Assembly: GCF_003112575.1 (NCBI RefSeq)
Contig: NZ_BEWC01000008.1
Span: forward strand, 744,001-808,000
DNA length: 64,000 bases
Direction: 5' to 3'
Source of the DNA: Streptomyces ardesiacus
Lineage (GTDB): Bacteria > Actinomycetota > Actinomycetes > Streptomycetales > Streptomycetaceae
This document shows positions 16,717-25,394 of the stretch, one piece after another. The notes beneath the pieces are model-generated. The model had not been told where the DNA came from, did not search any database, and saw only the letters and a list, made by a program, of their open reading frames with translations. How positions within the stretch are numbered: the stretch's first letter is position 1; each line of letters begins with the position of its first letter. The translations under genes were made by a program, and so were the position numbers.

Positions 16717-17148
16717 TCACCTCGGACCCGCGGCCTCGGGCTCCCGCCCGGGGGCGTCGGTGCGCCGGCGGCAGGACGCGTCGTGCCGGGCGCCCAGCGA
16801 GGTCCACCACCGCTCGCAGCAGTCGCCGTGGACGGGGACGCCCGCGGCGGTGCCGGCACACTCCGGGCCGTGACCGGCACCGAAGGAGTACCGCCAGAAC
16901 GCGCAGCACGGCTCCAGACCGGCCGCGGGCAACCGCCGCGGGCGGGCCAGACGCTCGGCACGCCGGGCGAGGAGGACGCTCCGCCGGTGCATCGCACCCT
17001 CACGCGCGGCGCACCAGGCGAACACGGCGGCGGCGTAGAGACCGGGCAGCGCGAGCCAGGGGTGGTGGGCGGCCGCGTACCCGGCGGCGGCGAGAAGGAG
17101 CACGGCGGTGGCACGGCACGCGCGGGCGGTGCGCAGACTCGGCGTCAC
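16717..17148 (-). CDS. Hypothetical membrane-anchored Cys-rich protein
   Basis: Protein of 143 aa, not recognised. Two hydrophobic segments (residues about 14-28 and 31-48), then an Arg-rich stretch and a Cys-rich domain with paired cysteines (EPCCAFW, GPECAGT, HGDCCERWW, DASCRRR). This could be a membrane-tethered metal or disulfide module. GTG 17148; no strong ribosome site. It lies 111 nt upstream of the LacI gene on the same strand. Confidence 0.6.
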   Translation of the reverse strand: MTPSLRTARACRATAVLLLAAAGYAAAHHPWLALPGLYAAAVFAWCAAREGAMHRRSVLLARRAERLARPRRLPAAGLEPCCAFWRYSFGAGHGPECAGTAAGVPVHGDCCERWWTSLGARHDASCRRRTDAPGREPEAAGPR

Positions 17149-17226
17149 AGGGGGCTCCCGGGGGTCGGCGGGGGGAGAAGGCCTCGGGCCATCCGTATGC
17201 CCCCGGTTCGCCGTCCTACGTCTCCC

Positions 17227-17274
17227 CAGCCGTCCGCGTACCTCGGTCCGCAGCCGTCCGCGTACCTCGGTCCG
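17227..17274. repeat. Perfect 24-bp tandem duplication
   Basis: Bases 17227-17250 are repeated exactly at 17251-17274 in the 233-nt space between the hypothetical gene and the GNAT gene. Nothing else is evident in that space. Confidence 0.85.
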
Positions 17275-17381
17275 CGCACCGCGTCGTCCGGCCGCGTGCG
17301 GTGGGCACCGCGCCGCCCGCCCGGCCGCGGCGGCGGAAAACCCGTTGCGGTCACCCGTCGCCTTCCCTGAGCCTGCTGCTC

Positions 17382-18311
17382 ATGTCTCCCGCCGACCTGC
17401 GGCCGGCCACGCTCGCCGACGCCCCCGCCATCACCGAACTCCTCAACGAGGTGGACCGCATCGAGATCGGCCGGCCCGAGACCGACCGGCACGCCGTCGA
17501 AGCCGGCCTGAAGGACCCTCGGACGGATCTCTCCCGGGACTCGTGGCTCGCCTTCGAGGACGGACGGCTGGTGGCGTACGGACTGCTGTGGGACGAGTCC
17601 GGCGGGGAGCGCGTCGGCATCGACCACTACGTGCTGCCCGGCCACCAGCGGGCCGGGCTGGACGTGCTGGTGGCCATGGAGTCCCGCGCCCTGGCCAGGG
17701 CGCGGGCCAACGGCGCGGGGCGCGCCGTCGTCCACCTGCACCTCAACGCCCGGCCCACGACCGACACCGCGCTCCTCACCGGGCGCGGCTGGCGGGTCGT
17801 GCGCCACCACCACGTACTGCACCGTCCGCTGGACCCGGCGGCCGACCTCCCGCCCGAGGCCCCGGCGGGTGTGCGGGTGCGGGCGTGTGCCACGGAGGCG
17901 GACCGCCGCACGGTCCACGAGCTGTACCAGCGGGCGTTCGCGCGGCACTTCGACTTCCAGCCGCGTGAGTACCGGCCGTGGCTCGCGGACATCGGTGCCG
18001 CGGGGCTGGACTGGTCCCTGGTGTGGATCGCCGCCACCGACGGTCTGGGCGACGCCGGCTTCCTGCTGGCCCGCGACGACCGCGAGGCCATGGCCTGGAT
18101 CCGCGGCATCGGCGTCCTGCACGAGGCCCGCGGCCGGGGCCTCGGCGGTTTCCTCCTGCGCCACGCCTTCGCCCACCTCGCCGCGCGGGGCCGGGACACG
18201 GTGGGCCTCGGCGTCGACGCCGCCAACGCGACGGGTGCCCCGCGGCTGTACGGCCGCAACGGCATGACGGTCCACTTCGCGGTCGACACGTGGGAGGCCG
18301 TGATCGCCTGA
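17382..18311 (+). CDS. GNAT acetyltransferase, tandem domains
   Basis: Protein of 309 aa with two GNAT folds in tandem as in mycothiol synthase: the first (residues about 5-145) is degenerate, the second has an acetyl-CoA pyrophosphate loop with IGVLHEARGRGLGGFLLRHAF (Q/RxxGxG/A type). The substrate is not predictable; MshD itself lies elsewhere in Streptomyces. ATG 17382 begins MSPADLRPAT, the usual family start. Isolated gene, with a GATCCCG-rich stretch after the stop. Confidence 0.85.
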   Translation: MSPADLRPATLADAPAITELLNEVDRIEIGRPETDRHAVEAGLKDPRTDLSRDSWLAFEDGRLVAYGLLWDESGGERVGIDHYVLPGHQRAGLDVLVAMESRALARARANGAGRAVVHLHLNARPTTDTALLTGRGWRVVRHHHVLHRPLDPAADLPPEAPAGVRVRACATEADRRTVHELYQRAFARHFDFQPREYRPWLADIGAAGLDWSLVWIAATDGLGDAGFLLARDDREAMAWIRGIGVLHEARGRGLGGFLLRHAFAHLAARGRDTVGLGVDAANATGAPRLYGRNGMTVHFAVDTWEAVIA

Positions 18312-18425
18312 CACGGCCGGGACGGACACCGTCCGGTGGTGTCCCGCGGGGACCTCGGCCCCGGTCCGCGCCGACGACCGCGGACTTCGGACCTTGGCCC
18401 GGGATCCCGATCCCGGATCCCGTAC

Positions 18426-19076
18426 CTAGGACCGCTCCTGCGCGAGGTGCCCCAGGGCCGCGCTGCGGCTCGTCGCCAGGTGGTGCAGGACCAGCTCCTG
18501 GACGCGATCCACGTCGCGTGCCGCGATGGCCCCGTAGAGGGCTTCGTGCTCCAGGGCGACGGCCAGCAGGTCGTCGTGCTGGCCCAGGAGCCACCGCAGC
18601 CGGCTGCGCAGGACCCGCTCCAGCTCGTTGAGCAGCTCGTTGGCGGCCAGGGAGACGACGGTCTCGTGGAAGTCGGCGGCCGCCCGGCGGGCCCGCACGG
18701 CGTCGTCGGCGCGCGCCGCGTCGAGTTCGGCGTCCACCGTCGCGCGCAGCCGCTCCAGCCCCTCCCGCGTGTGCCGTTGGGCGGCCAGCCGGAAACCCAG
18801 GGTCTCCAGGCCCGACCGCACCTCGTCCAGGTCGGCGATGTCGCTCGTGGTGAACTCCCGCACCACCGCCCAGCTACGCGGTCTCGGGGTCACCAGTCCC
18901 TCCGACACCAGTGTCTTGAGGGCCTCGCGGACGGGGAGCCGGCTCACACCGAGGGACTCCGCCAGCTCCCGCTCCACCAGGCGGCTGCCGGGGGCCCGCA
19001 CACCGTCGATGATCTCGTCGCGCAACCGCTGCGTGACCCGCTCGGACTCGGGCCTGAAGCCCTCTGACGCAGCCAT
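18426..19076 (-). CDS. GntR-family regulator (FadR/FCD type)
   Basis: Protein of 216 aa: winged helix in residues 10-75 (GSRLVERELAESLGVSRLPVREALKTL) and an all-helical FCD ligand domain with conserved metal-site residues (Asp near DLDEVRSGLE, HETVVSLAANELL, LEHEALYGAI). FCD proteins sense small carboxylates or related metabolites. It lies downstream of a racemase-like gene and an NCS1 permease on the same strand and likely controls them; a palindrome suited to a GntR dimer lies upstream of the permease. Confidence 0.88.
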   Translation of the reverse strand: MAASEGFRPESERVTQRLRDEIIDGVRAPGSRLVERELAESLGVSRLPVREALKTLVSEGLVTPRPRSWAVVREFTTSDIADLDEVRSGLETLGFRLAAQRHTREGLERLRATVDAELDAARADDAVRARRAAADFHETVVSLAANELLNELERVLRSRLRWLLGQHDDLLAVALEHEALYGAIAARDVDRVQELVLHHLATSRSAALGHLAQERS

Positions 19077-19201
19077 CGCCGTCCTTCGTCTGTCTTCCCG
19101 TTCCCGGCACGCCGCCCGCGCCGTGCGCGGCGGCGGTCGGGCGGCCCGTCAGAATACCCCGGGACCCGCGGGCGGCCCGGGCGGGACGGCGCGACGACGA
19201 T

Positions 19202-19927
19202 TCAGCCCGCCTGCGGGGGCCAGTTGACGATCCGCTTGGGGCGCGGGCGGGCGTAGGTGCGCACCTTGGACGTGGACAGGCCGAGCCGGACCAGGGATTC
19301 CGCCACCGTCACGGCGGCGGCGACCCCGTCGACCACGGGGACACCGGTGCGCTCCACCACGCGTTCGGCGAGCCCCGCCATCCCCCCGCAGCCCAGGCAG
19401 ATCACCTCGGCCCGGTCGTCCTCGACCGCGCGTGCGGCCTGCTCGGTGATGGCGTCCACGGCGGCCTGTTCGTCCCGCTCCAGATCGAGCACGGCGAGCC
19501 CGCTGGCCCGCACCGAGGCACACCGGGCGCCCAGCCCGGCCACCTCCAGCCGCTCCTCGATCAGCGGGACCGTGCGGTCGAGGGTGGTGACGACGGAGTA
19601 GCGGCGGCCCAGGTACTGGGCGGTGCTCGCCGCGGCCTCGGTGATGTCGACGACGGGCACGTCGAGCAGTTCCTGCAGGCCCTCCCGCCCGTGTTCGCCG
19701 TAACCGGCCTGGATCACCGCGTCGAACGGCTCCCGGTGGGCGCGTACGGCCTCCATCACCGCGACCGCCGCGAGGTAGCTCTCGTAGTTGCCCTCGACGG
19801 ACTCCGCCCCGAAGGCCGGTGTCAGCGGCACGATCTCGGTGCCGGGGGAGGCCGCGCCGGCCGCCTGCTTGCCGATCGCGTCGGTGATGGACTGCGTGGT
19901 GTTGACGTTGACCACGAGGATGCGCAT
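19202..19927 (-). CDS. Asp/Glu/hydantoin racemase-family protein, single-Cys
   Basis: Protein of 241 aa of the Asp/Glu racemase superfamily, closest in style to hydantoin racemase (MRILVVNVNTT start, LGCGGM near the end). The family normally uses two cysteines. The second is present (Cys180 in LGCGGM), but the first position reads QAGYGEHG with Gly75. Gly at the first and Cys at the second is the arrangement of arylmalonate decarboxylase. Neighbours are an NCS1 permease upstream and a GntR regulator downstream; no hydantoinase or carbamoylase is nearby. So transport is supported, but racemase activity is doubtful. Confidence 0.8.
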   Translation of the reverse strand: MRILVVNVNTTQSITDAIGKQAAGAASPGTEIVPLTPAFGAESVEGNYESYLAAVAVMEAVRAHREPFDAVIQAGYGEHGREGLQELLDVPVVDITEAAASTAQYLGRRYSVVTTLDRTVPLIEERLEVAGLGARCASVRASGLAVLDLERDEQAAVDAITEQAARAVEDDRAEVICLGCGGMAGLAERVVERTGVPVVDGVAAAVTVAESLVRLGLSTSKVRTYARPRPKRIVNWPPQAG

Positions 19928-20031
19928 GGGGGCCTGGGCCTTCTGCTCGGACGGCGTGCTCCGCGACGGTGCGGTGCAGGGCGGTGGGACGGAGGGCGGT
20001 GGGACGGAGGGCGGTGCGGTGAGGTGCGGGA

Positions 20032-21519
20032 CTATTCCGCGGCGACGGCGATCGATTCGCCGTCCACGTCACGGAAGACGGACGCGCGGTCGGCGATCAG
20101 CGCGTACAGCACGGCGGCGGTGACCGCTCCGACGAACCAGGAGAACCCGGCCGCGGCGTGGAAGAAGGGGACCAGGGCGACGACGACGGCGATCGCGGCG
20201 CTCGGGACGAAGGCGGCGACGGCACGCGGGTTGTAGCCGCGCCGGTAGTGGTACTCGGAGCCGGCGTCCTCGGTGTAGAGGGCCGGCACGTTCACGCGGG
20301 ACCTCCGCAGCAGCCAGTAGTCCGCCATGATCACCCCGAACAGGGGGCCGAGCAGCGCGCCGAGTCCGCCGAGGAAGTAGTTGACGACGACCGGACTGTT
20401 GTAGAGGTTCCAGGGCGTGATGACCAGGCCGAGGACCGCGCTCACCAGTCCCGCGCGGCGGAAGTCGAGCCGGTGCGGGAAGAGGTTGACCAGGGCGTAG
20501 ATGGGCGCGACGAAGTTGGCCAGCAGGTTGACCGCCACGGTGAGGGCGATGAGACAGAGCGAGGCGACGGCGAGCAGGAACATGTTGGGGATGGTCCTGA
20601 CGATGTCCGTCGGACTGGTGATCACGTGTCCGTCGAGGGTGAACTGGGCTCCGCTGAGGACCGCCACGATGACGGCGAAGAAGAGCATGTTCACCGGGAT
20701 GCCGATCACGTTGCCGCGCACGATGGAGCCGCGGCTGCGCGCGGACCGGGTGAAGTCGCAGAAGTTCAGTACGAACGTCCCGTAGATGACCACCCAGAGC
20801 GCGGCGGCCTGGAGCACCTGCAGCCACATCGCGCCGCCGGTGAGCGGATCGTCGATCGACACGGAGACCGAGCCGTCCGCGCGGACGAACATCCACACCG
20901 CGAGGGCGCACATGGTGAGCAGTGTGGTGGGCGCGGCGAAGGCCATGTACCGGCGGATCATCTGCATCCCGTAGCTGACGATGAGCACCTGGAGGGCCCA
21001 CAGGACCAGGAAGGTGATCCAGCCGAGCGTCGACTGGCCGAGCAGGGAGTTGGTGTCCAGGGAGGCGAGGGACGGGAACATGGCCACCAGGAGGGCGCTC
21101 AGCACGGCGGCGGCCAGATAGGTCTGGATACCAAACCAGGCGATGGCCACGGTGCCCCGGACGGCCGCCGGAATCTTCGCTCCCCGGATGCCGAACGCGA
21201 TGCGGCTCATGACGGGGAACGGCACGCCCGTCTTGTGGCCCATGAAGCCGGACAGGGTGAGCAGGAGGAAGAGCAGGACCGAGGCGAGCGCGAAGGCGGC
21301 GAGGATGCCCCACACGTTGAGCCCGAGGGCGAACAGTCCGATGGCGAAGGCGTAATTGCCCAGGCTGTGCACGTCGTTGGCCCACAGTGTGAAGACGTTG
21401 TAGGCGCCCCAGCGGCGCCCTTCCCGCTTGGTCGGGGCCAGGTCGTACGTGTAGAGGCCGGAGCTGGTGGCGGTGTCGTCGGTCCGGACGGACGAACGGC
21501 GGTCTTCCAGGGCAGTCAT
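20032..21519 (-). CDS. NCS1-family nucleobase/hydantoin permease
   Basis: Protein of 495 aa with twelve membrane segments. NCS1 features: WANDVHSLGNYAFAIGLF in TM1, GIRGAKIPAAVRGTVAIAWFGIQTY around TM3, NFCDFTR and the late GPLFGVIMADYWLLRR. NCS1 carriers import purines, pyrimidines, hydantoins or allantoin with Na+ or H+. First gene of a three-gene unit with the racemase-like protein and GntR. The upstream region holds a 16-bp palindrome at 21633-21648. Confidence 0.9.
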   Translation of the reverse strand: MTALEDRRSSVRTDDTATSSGLYTYDLAPTKREGRRWGAYNVFTLWANDVHSLGNYAFAIGLFALGLNVWGILAAFALASVLLFLLLTLSGFMGHKTGVPFPVMSRIAFGIRGAKIPAAVRGTVAIAWFGIQTYLAAAVLSALLVAMFPSLASLDTNSLLGQSTLGWITFLVLWALQVLIVSYGMQMIRRYMAFAAPTTLLTMCALAVWMFVRADGSVSVSIDDPLTGGAMWLQVLQAAALWVVIYGTFVLNFCDFTRSARSRGSIVRGNVIGIPVNMLFFAVIVAVLSGAQFTLDGHVITSPTDIVRTIPNMFLLAVASLCLIALTVAVNLLANFVAPIYALVNLFPHRLDFRRAGLVSAVLGLVITPWNLYNSPVVVNYFLGGLGALLGPLFGVIMADYWLLRRSRVNVPALYTEDAGSEYHYRRGYNPRAVAAFVPSAAIAVVVALVPFFHAAAGFSWFVGAVTAAVLYALIADRASVFRDVDGESIAVAAE

Positions 21520-21632
21520 ACGGGACTCCTGGGATCAGGTGCGGGGAGTGGGAGGCTTCCATGAAGCGGAAGCGGCTTTCCGGTGTCCAGAACGTAGTTC
21601 TCGCCCCGCCGCACCGTCAAGAGGTCTGCGGC

Positions 21633-21648
21633 AAATGGAATACCATTT
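21633..21648. promoter_or_regulatory. Palindrome AAATGGAATACCATTT, candidate GntR operator
   Basis: Perfect 6-bp arms (AAATGG/CCATTT) with TGGAATACCA at its centre, of the length and AT-content favoured by FadR-type GntR dimers and unusual in this GC-rich DNA. It lies 114 nt upstream of the permease ATG. Confidence 0.5.
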
Positions 21649-21857
21649 TTGAACCCGTGGGTACCCCTGTGGACAGCCCCATGGGGCGGCCCCGTAAGGC
21701 GGCCCCATGGACAGCACCATGGGCGGCCCCGCGAGCACCCCCGCGAGCACCCCTGTGGGCCGCCTCCGTCCCGACGCTCGTCGCTGCGTCGACGCAAGGA
21801 CGCGACCGGCACGGAGGAGGTCCCGTGTGCCTCGCTCCGGCCGGTTCGGCGGGCCCG
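21649..21857. repeat. Repeat-rich intergenic segment
   Basis: No credible gene. It has two imperfect copies of a GGACAGC(C/A)CCATGGG(G)CGGCCCC unit (starting 21671 and 21709) and a tandem GCGAGCACCCC pair (about 21731-21753), with several CCATGG/GGCCCC palindromes. It lies between the permease unit promoter and the end of the LacI gene. No transposase or att-like features. Confidence 0.6.
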
Positions 21858-22901
21858 TCAGCGCCGCTCGCTGCCCTCGGTGCTCTCCCGCAGGACGAGC
21901 CGGTGGTCCACGACGAGGTCCCGGGGTGCCTGCGCCTGCGATCCGGTGCCGTCCGGCGCCGCGGCCTCCTCGATGCGGTGCTGGAGCAACCGCACGGCGA
22001 CCCTGGCCACCGCCGCCTTGTCCGGAGCCACCGTGCTCAGCGTCGGGACGCTGAACCGACCGCCCTCCACGTCGTCGAAACCGATGACGGCCACGTCCTC
22101 CGGCACCCTGACCCCGTGCTCGTGCAGGGCTCGCAACGCGCCCAGTGCGAGCTGGTCGTTGAGGCAGAGCAGGGCGTCGGGCCGGGCCCCCCGGGAGAGC
22201 GCCCGCGCCACGGCCTGCGCGCCGTCGGGCATCCGGAAGGAGTCGACCGGCAGCAGGGCGGCCGGATCGTAGGCGATGCCCGCCTCCGCCAGGGCGGCCC
22301 GGTAACCCCGGGTGCGGGCCTGGGCCGTCCCCATGCCGGCGTCGTCGCGCCCCCCGACGGCGAGGATCGTGCGGCGCCCGAGCCCGATCAGGTGGCGGGT
22401 CGCCTCGCGCGCGGCGCCCTCGTTGTCGATGGCCACATGGTCGGCGCCCTCCTCGAGGAGTTCGCCGAGCAGCACCGTGGGCGGGAAGCCCGCGCGGTCC
22501 CGCAGGTCGTCGGCGGTCAGGGCGAGCGGACTGAGGATGATCCCGTCGACGAAGGCGGAGCCGAACCCGGCCAGCGCCGCCAGCTCGTGGGCGCGATCCG
22601 CGCCGGACTGATGGATGAGGACGGTCAGGGACCGCTCCTCGGCCTCGCGGATGACATGCCGGGCCAGCTCGGCGAAGTACGGCACGTCCAGCTCGGGAAC
22701 GACGAGCGCGATTATGCCGGTTCTGCCCTTGCGCAGGTGACGGCCGGCCAGATTCACCCGGTAGCCGAGGTGTTCGATCGCCTCGCGCACCACCTGCCTG
22801 GTCCGGTCCGAGACATGGGCGTAGTCGTTGATGACATTGGACACCGTCTTCTCCGAGACGCCCGCGTGACGTGCGACGTCCTTGATCCTGGGCCGTGCCA
22901 C
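21858..22901 (-). CDS. LacI-family regulator of the sugar ABC/GH2 locus
   Basis: Protein of 347 aa. Helix-turn-helix IKDVARHAGVSEKTVSNVINDYAHVS, then a sugar-sensing domain (GIIALVVPELDVPYFAELARHV, GFDDVEGGRFSVPTLSTV). The GTG start at 22901 has GGAGG at 5-nt spacing, while the open frame beyond it overlaps the operator region. It is divergent from the ABC importer and GH2 glycosidase, and the promoter region contains a 27-bp near-perfect palindrome, so autoregulation and control of the sugar operon are likely. Inducer unknown. Confidence 0.92.
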   Translation of the reverse strand: MARPRIKDVARHAGVSEKTVSNVINDYAHVSDRTRQVVREAIEHLGYRVNLAGRHLRKGRTGIIALVVPELDVPYFAELARHVIREAEERSLTVLIHQSGADRAHELAALAGFGSAFVDGIILSPLALTADDLRDRAGFPPTVLLGELLEEGADHVAIDNEGAAREATRHLIGLGRRTILAVGGRDDAGMGTAQARTRGYRAALAEAGIAYDPAALLPVDSFRMPDGAQAVARALSRGARPDALLCLNDQLALGALRALHEHGVRVPEDVAVIGFDDVEGGRFSVPTLSTVAPDKAAVARVAVRLLQHRIEEAAAPDGTGSQAQAPRDLVVDHRLVLRESTEGSERR

Positions 22902-22985
22902 CGAGACCTCCCTGCCTCTTCCGCGCTGCCCGAGTCTATGTCCCGGCGGGGGAGGGCTTCGGTGCGGTCCGCCGCCGTCCAGCTC

Positions 22986-23012
22986 TTTACAGTCGATGTA
23001 CATCGATGTAAA
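22986..23012. promoter_or_regulatory. 27-bp palindromic operator
   Basis: Near-perfect palindrome centred on GTAC, with a perfect core TCGATGTACATCGA (22993-23006) and outer TTTACA/TGTAAA arms. AT-rich against its surroundings, midway between the divergent LacI and solute-binding-protein genes: the natural LacI site. Confidence 0.75.
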
Positions 23013-23055
23013 AACTAGCCACCGCATGAGCGATCCGGCCGTCGAAAGGTCCGCG

Positions 23056-24429
23056 ATGAGTTCCCGTCTGCCTGCCCAGGGGGTGCCGGCCGTGTCCGAC
23101 CCGGTCCGCCGCCCCAGCCGCCGCCGGTTGCTGCGCAACGCCCTGGCCGGGGCAGGAGCCCTGCTCGCCGCGGGCCCGCTGTCCGGCTGCGCCTCACCGG
23201 CCTCGGCCTCCGGGGCCTCCTCGCTGAGCGTCTGGGACCTCTTCCAGGGCGGCGACGGCATGCTGATGGACGACATGATCGAGGCCGTCTCCCAGGGGGC
23301 CGGGGGAGCCAAGGGCTTCGACGTCGACCGGACGATCCTGGACTGGGGACCGTCGTACTACACCAAGCTCGCCATGTCCGCGGCCGGCGGACGGGCCTCC
23401 GACGTCGCGGCCATGCACCTGTCCCGGCTCGCGGGCTACGCGCCGGGCGGCCTCGTGGACGCCTTCGACCTGGACCTGCTCGCCGAGTACGGCGTCACCA
23501 GCGAGGACTTCGCCCCCGCCGTGTGGTCGCGCACCCAGTACGAGGGGACCGTCTACGCGATCCCGCTGGACGTCCACCCCTTCATCGTGTTCTACGACAA
23601 GAAGGCCGCCGAGCAGGCCGGACTCCTGGACACCTCCGGGGAGCTGGCCCCGATGGGCTCGCCCGAAGCCCTGCTGGAGGCGGGCAGGGCCCTGGCCGAG
23701 GCGACCGGGGAGGCGGGCATCCTCTTCGGCCACGTCACCGACACGGCACAGACCTGGCGCCTGTTCGCCGGGCTCTACGCGCAGACCGGCGCCGGGTTCG
23801 ACCTGCCGGACGGGGGTCCCCCGAGGATTGACACCGACGCCGCCGTACGCGTCGTGACCCTCATGACGCAGCTCTTCGACGGCAGGACCAACCCCAACAA
23901 CCTGGACTACAACGGCGCGATGGCCGCCTTCACCAACGGCCGCGGCGGCATGGCCATGCTCGGCGAGTGGGAACTGCCGACACTCAAGAAGTCCCGCATC
24001 GACCTGGGCGCCGCGCCCTTCCCGCAGGTCTTCGACAAGCCGGCCGTCTACACGGACAGCCACAGCTTCGTCCTCCCGCACCAGGACAGCCCCGACCCGG
24101 CCCGGCGCCGAGAGGCCCACCGCTACGTCGCGCAGATCCTCAAGCAGAGCCTCACCTGGGCGAGCGCCGGCCACATCCCCGCCTACCAGCCCGTCCTGGC
24201 GGAGCCGGAGTACGCGGCGCTCGACCCCCAGTCCTCCTACGCCGACGCCGCGAAGGTGGCGGTGCTCGACCCGCCCAACTGGTTCGCGGGCGCCGGTTCG
24301 AACTTCCAGAACCGGATGTGCCAGCCGCTCCAGTCGGCCCTGCTGGGCAACACCACCCCCGAGAAGGCGGTGCGGCAGATGGTCCGCGAGGCGGACACGC
24401 TGCTGCGGCAGCCCAACCCGGTGGCCTGA
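23056..24429 (+). CDS. Sugar ABC transporter solute-binding lipoprotein
   Basis: Protein of 457 aa. The N-terminus has a Tat-like SRRRLLR, a hydrophobic core and the lipobox LSGC, so it is probably a Tat-exported lipoprotein; family 1 extracellular solute-binding fold thereafter (SYYTKLAMSAAGGRASDVAAMH, GRGGMAMLGEWELP). ATG 23056 has GAAAGG 6 nt upstream; ATG 23026 is in frame but without a site. First gene of an importer operon with two permeases and a GH2 enzyme. No ATPase is encoded here, so it likely shares a general MsiK-type ATPase as other Streptomyces sugar importers do. Confidence 0.9.
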   Translation: MSSRLPAQGVPAVSDPVRRPSRRRLLRNALAGAGALLAAGPLSGCASPASASGASSLSVWDLFQGGDGMLMDDMIEAVSQGAGGAKGFDVDRTILDWGPSYYTKLAMSAAGGRASDVAAMHLSRLAGYAPGGLVDAFDLDLLAEYGVTSEDFAPAVWSRTQYEGTVYAIPLDVHPFIVFYDKKAAEQAGLLDTSGELAPMGSPEALLEAGRALAEATGEAGILFGHVTDTAQTWRLFAGLYAQTGAGFDLPDGGPPRIDTDAAVRVVTLMTQLFDGRTNPNNLDYNGAMAAFTNGRGGMAMLGEWELPTLKKSRIDLGAAPFPQVFDKPAVYTDSHSFVLPHQDSPDPARRREAHRYVAQILKQSLTWASAGHIPAYQPVLAEPEYAALDPQSSYADAAKVAVLDPPNWFAGAGSNFQNRMCQPLQSALLGNTTPEKAVRQMVREADTLLRQPNPVA

Positions 24430-24450
24430 CCGGCGAAAGGAGTGACCGAC

Positions 24451-25392
24451 GTGACCACCACCGCACCCCTCGGCACCGAGGACCGGACCCAGTCGCCCGC
24501 GGTTCCCGCGCGTGGCCGCCGCACCGCCCTGGGCCGCATACGCACCGGCAACGGGCTCGTGTTCGTCCTGCCGTTCCTGCTCGTCTTCGCCCTCTTCATG
24601 GTCTGGCCGATCGTGCAGGGGATCTGGATGAGCTTCACCGACAGCTCACTCGCCCTGCGCGACACGCACTTCGTCGGCCTCGACAACTACACCGAGGCGT
24701 TCGGCGATCCGGACGTGTGGAGCAGCCTCGGCAACACCCTCTTCTTCACCGTCGTCTCCAGCGTCCCGCTCGTTGTGGTCGCGCTCGCGATGGCCCTCCT
24801 GGTGCACAGCGGACTCGCCGGGCAGTGGGCGTGGCGCCTGTCCTTCTTCGCGCCCTACCTGCTGCCCGTGACCGTCGTGACCATGATCTGGACCTGGCTC
24901 TACCAGCCCGAACTGGGCATGGCCAACCAGCTCCTCGACACCTTCGGCATCGCACCGGTCGGCTGGCTGTCCGACGAGTCCGTCGCCATGTGGTCCGTCG
25001 CCGCGCTCACCGTGTGGTGGACGGTCGGCTTCAACTTCCTGCTCTACCTCGCGGCGCTCCAGTCCCTGCCCACGACCTTCGACGAGGCGGCGGCACTCGA
25101 CGGCGCCGGCGCCTGGCGCCGCCTGTGGTCCATCACCCTGCCCCAACTGCGCAGGACCACCGGCCTGGTGGCCATGCTCCAGGTGCTCGCCTCGCTCAAG
25201 GTGTTCGACCAGATCTACATCCTCACCAAGGGCGGGCCCAACGGCTCCACCCGGCCGGTCCTGGAGTACGTCTACGACGTGGGCTTCACCGGCTACCGCC
25301 TCGGCTACGCCTCCGCCGTCTCCTATCTCTTCTTCGCCCTGATCGTCCTCGTTTCGCTCGTGCAGCTCCGCCTCTTCCGCCGGGAGGACTGA
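24451..25392 (+). CDS. Sugar ABC transporter permease 1
   Basis: Protein of 313 aa, MalF-like, six membrane segments after a 35-residue cytoplasmic lead. EAA loop DEAAALDGAGAWRRLWSITLPQL contacts the ATPase. GTG 24451 has GAAAGGAG at 8-nt spacing and is preferred to GTG 24442. It is 21 nt after the binding protein and 2 nt before the second permease. Confidence 0.92.
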   Translation: MTTTAPLGTEDRTQSPAVPARGRRTALGRIRTGNGLVFVLPFLLVFALFMVWPIVQGIWMSFTDSSLALRDTHFVGLDNYTEAFGDPDVWSSLGNTLFFTVVSSVPLVVVALAMALLVHSGLAGQWAWRLSFFAPYLLPVTVVTMIWTWLYQPELGMANQLLDTFGIAPVGWLSDESVAMWSVAALTVWWTVGFNFLLYLAALQSLPTTFDEAAALDGAGAWRRLWSITLPQLRRTTGLVAMLQVLASLKVFDQIYILTKGGPNGSTRPVLEYVYDVGFTGYRLGYASAVSYLFFALIVLVSLVQLRLFRRED

Positions 25393-25394
25393 CC

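Noticed and set aside
18385..18425. GGGATCCCGATCCCGGATCCCG-like repeats after the GNAT gene as an operator
   Set aside because: Simple GATCCCG repetition near two convergent ends; better seen as a weak terminator-like or neutral repeat.
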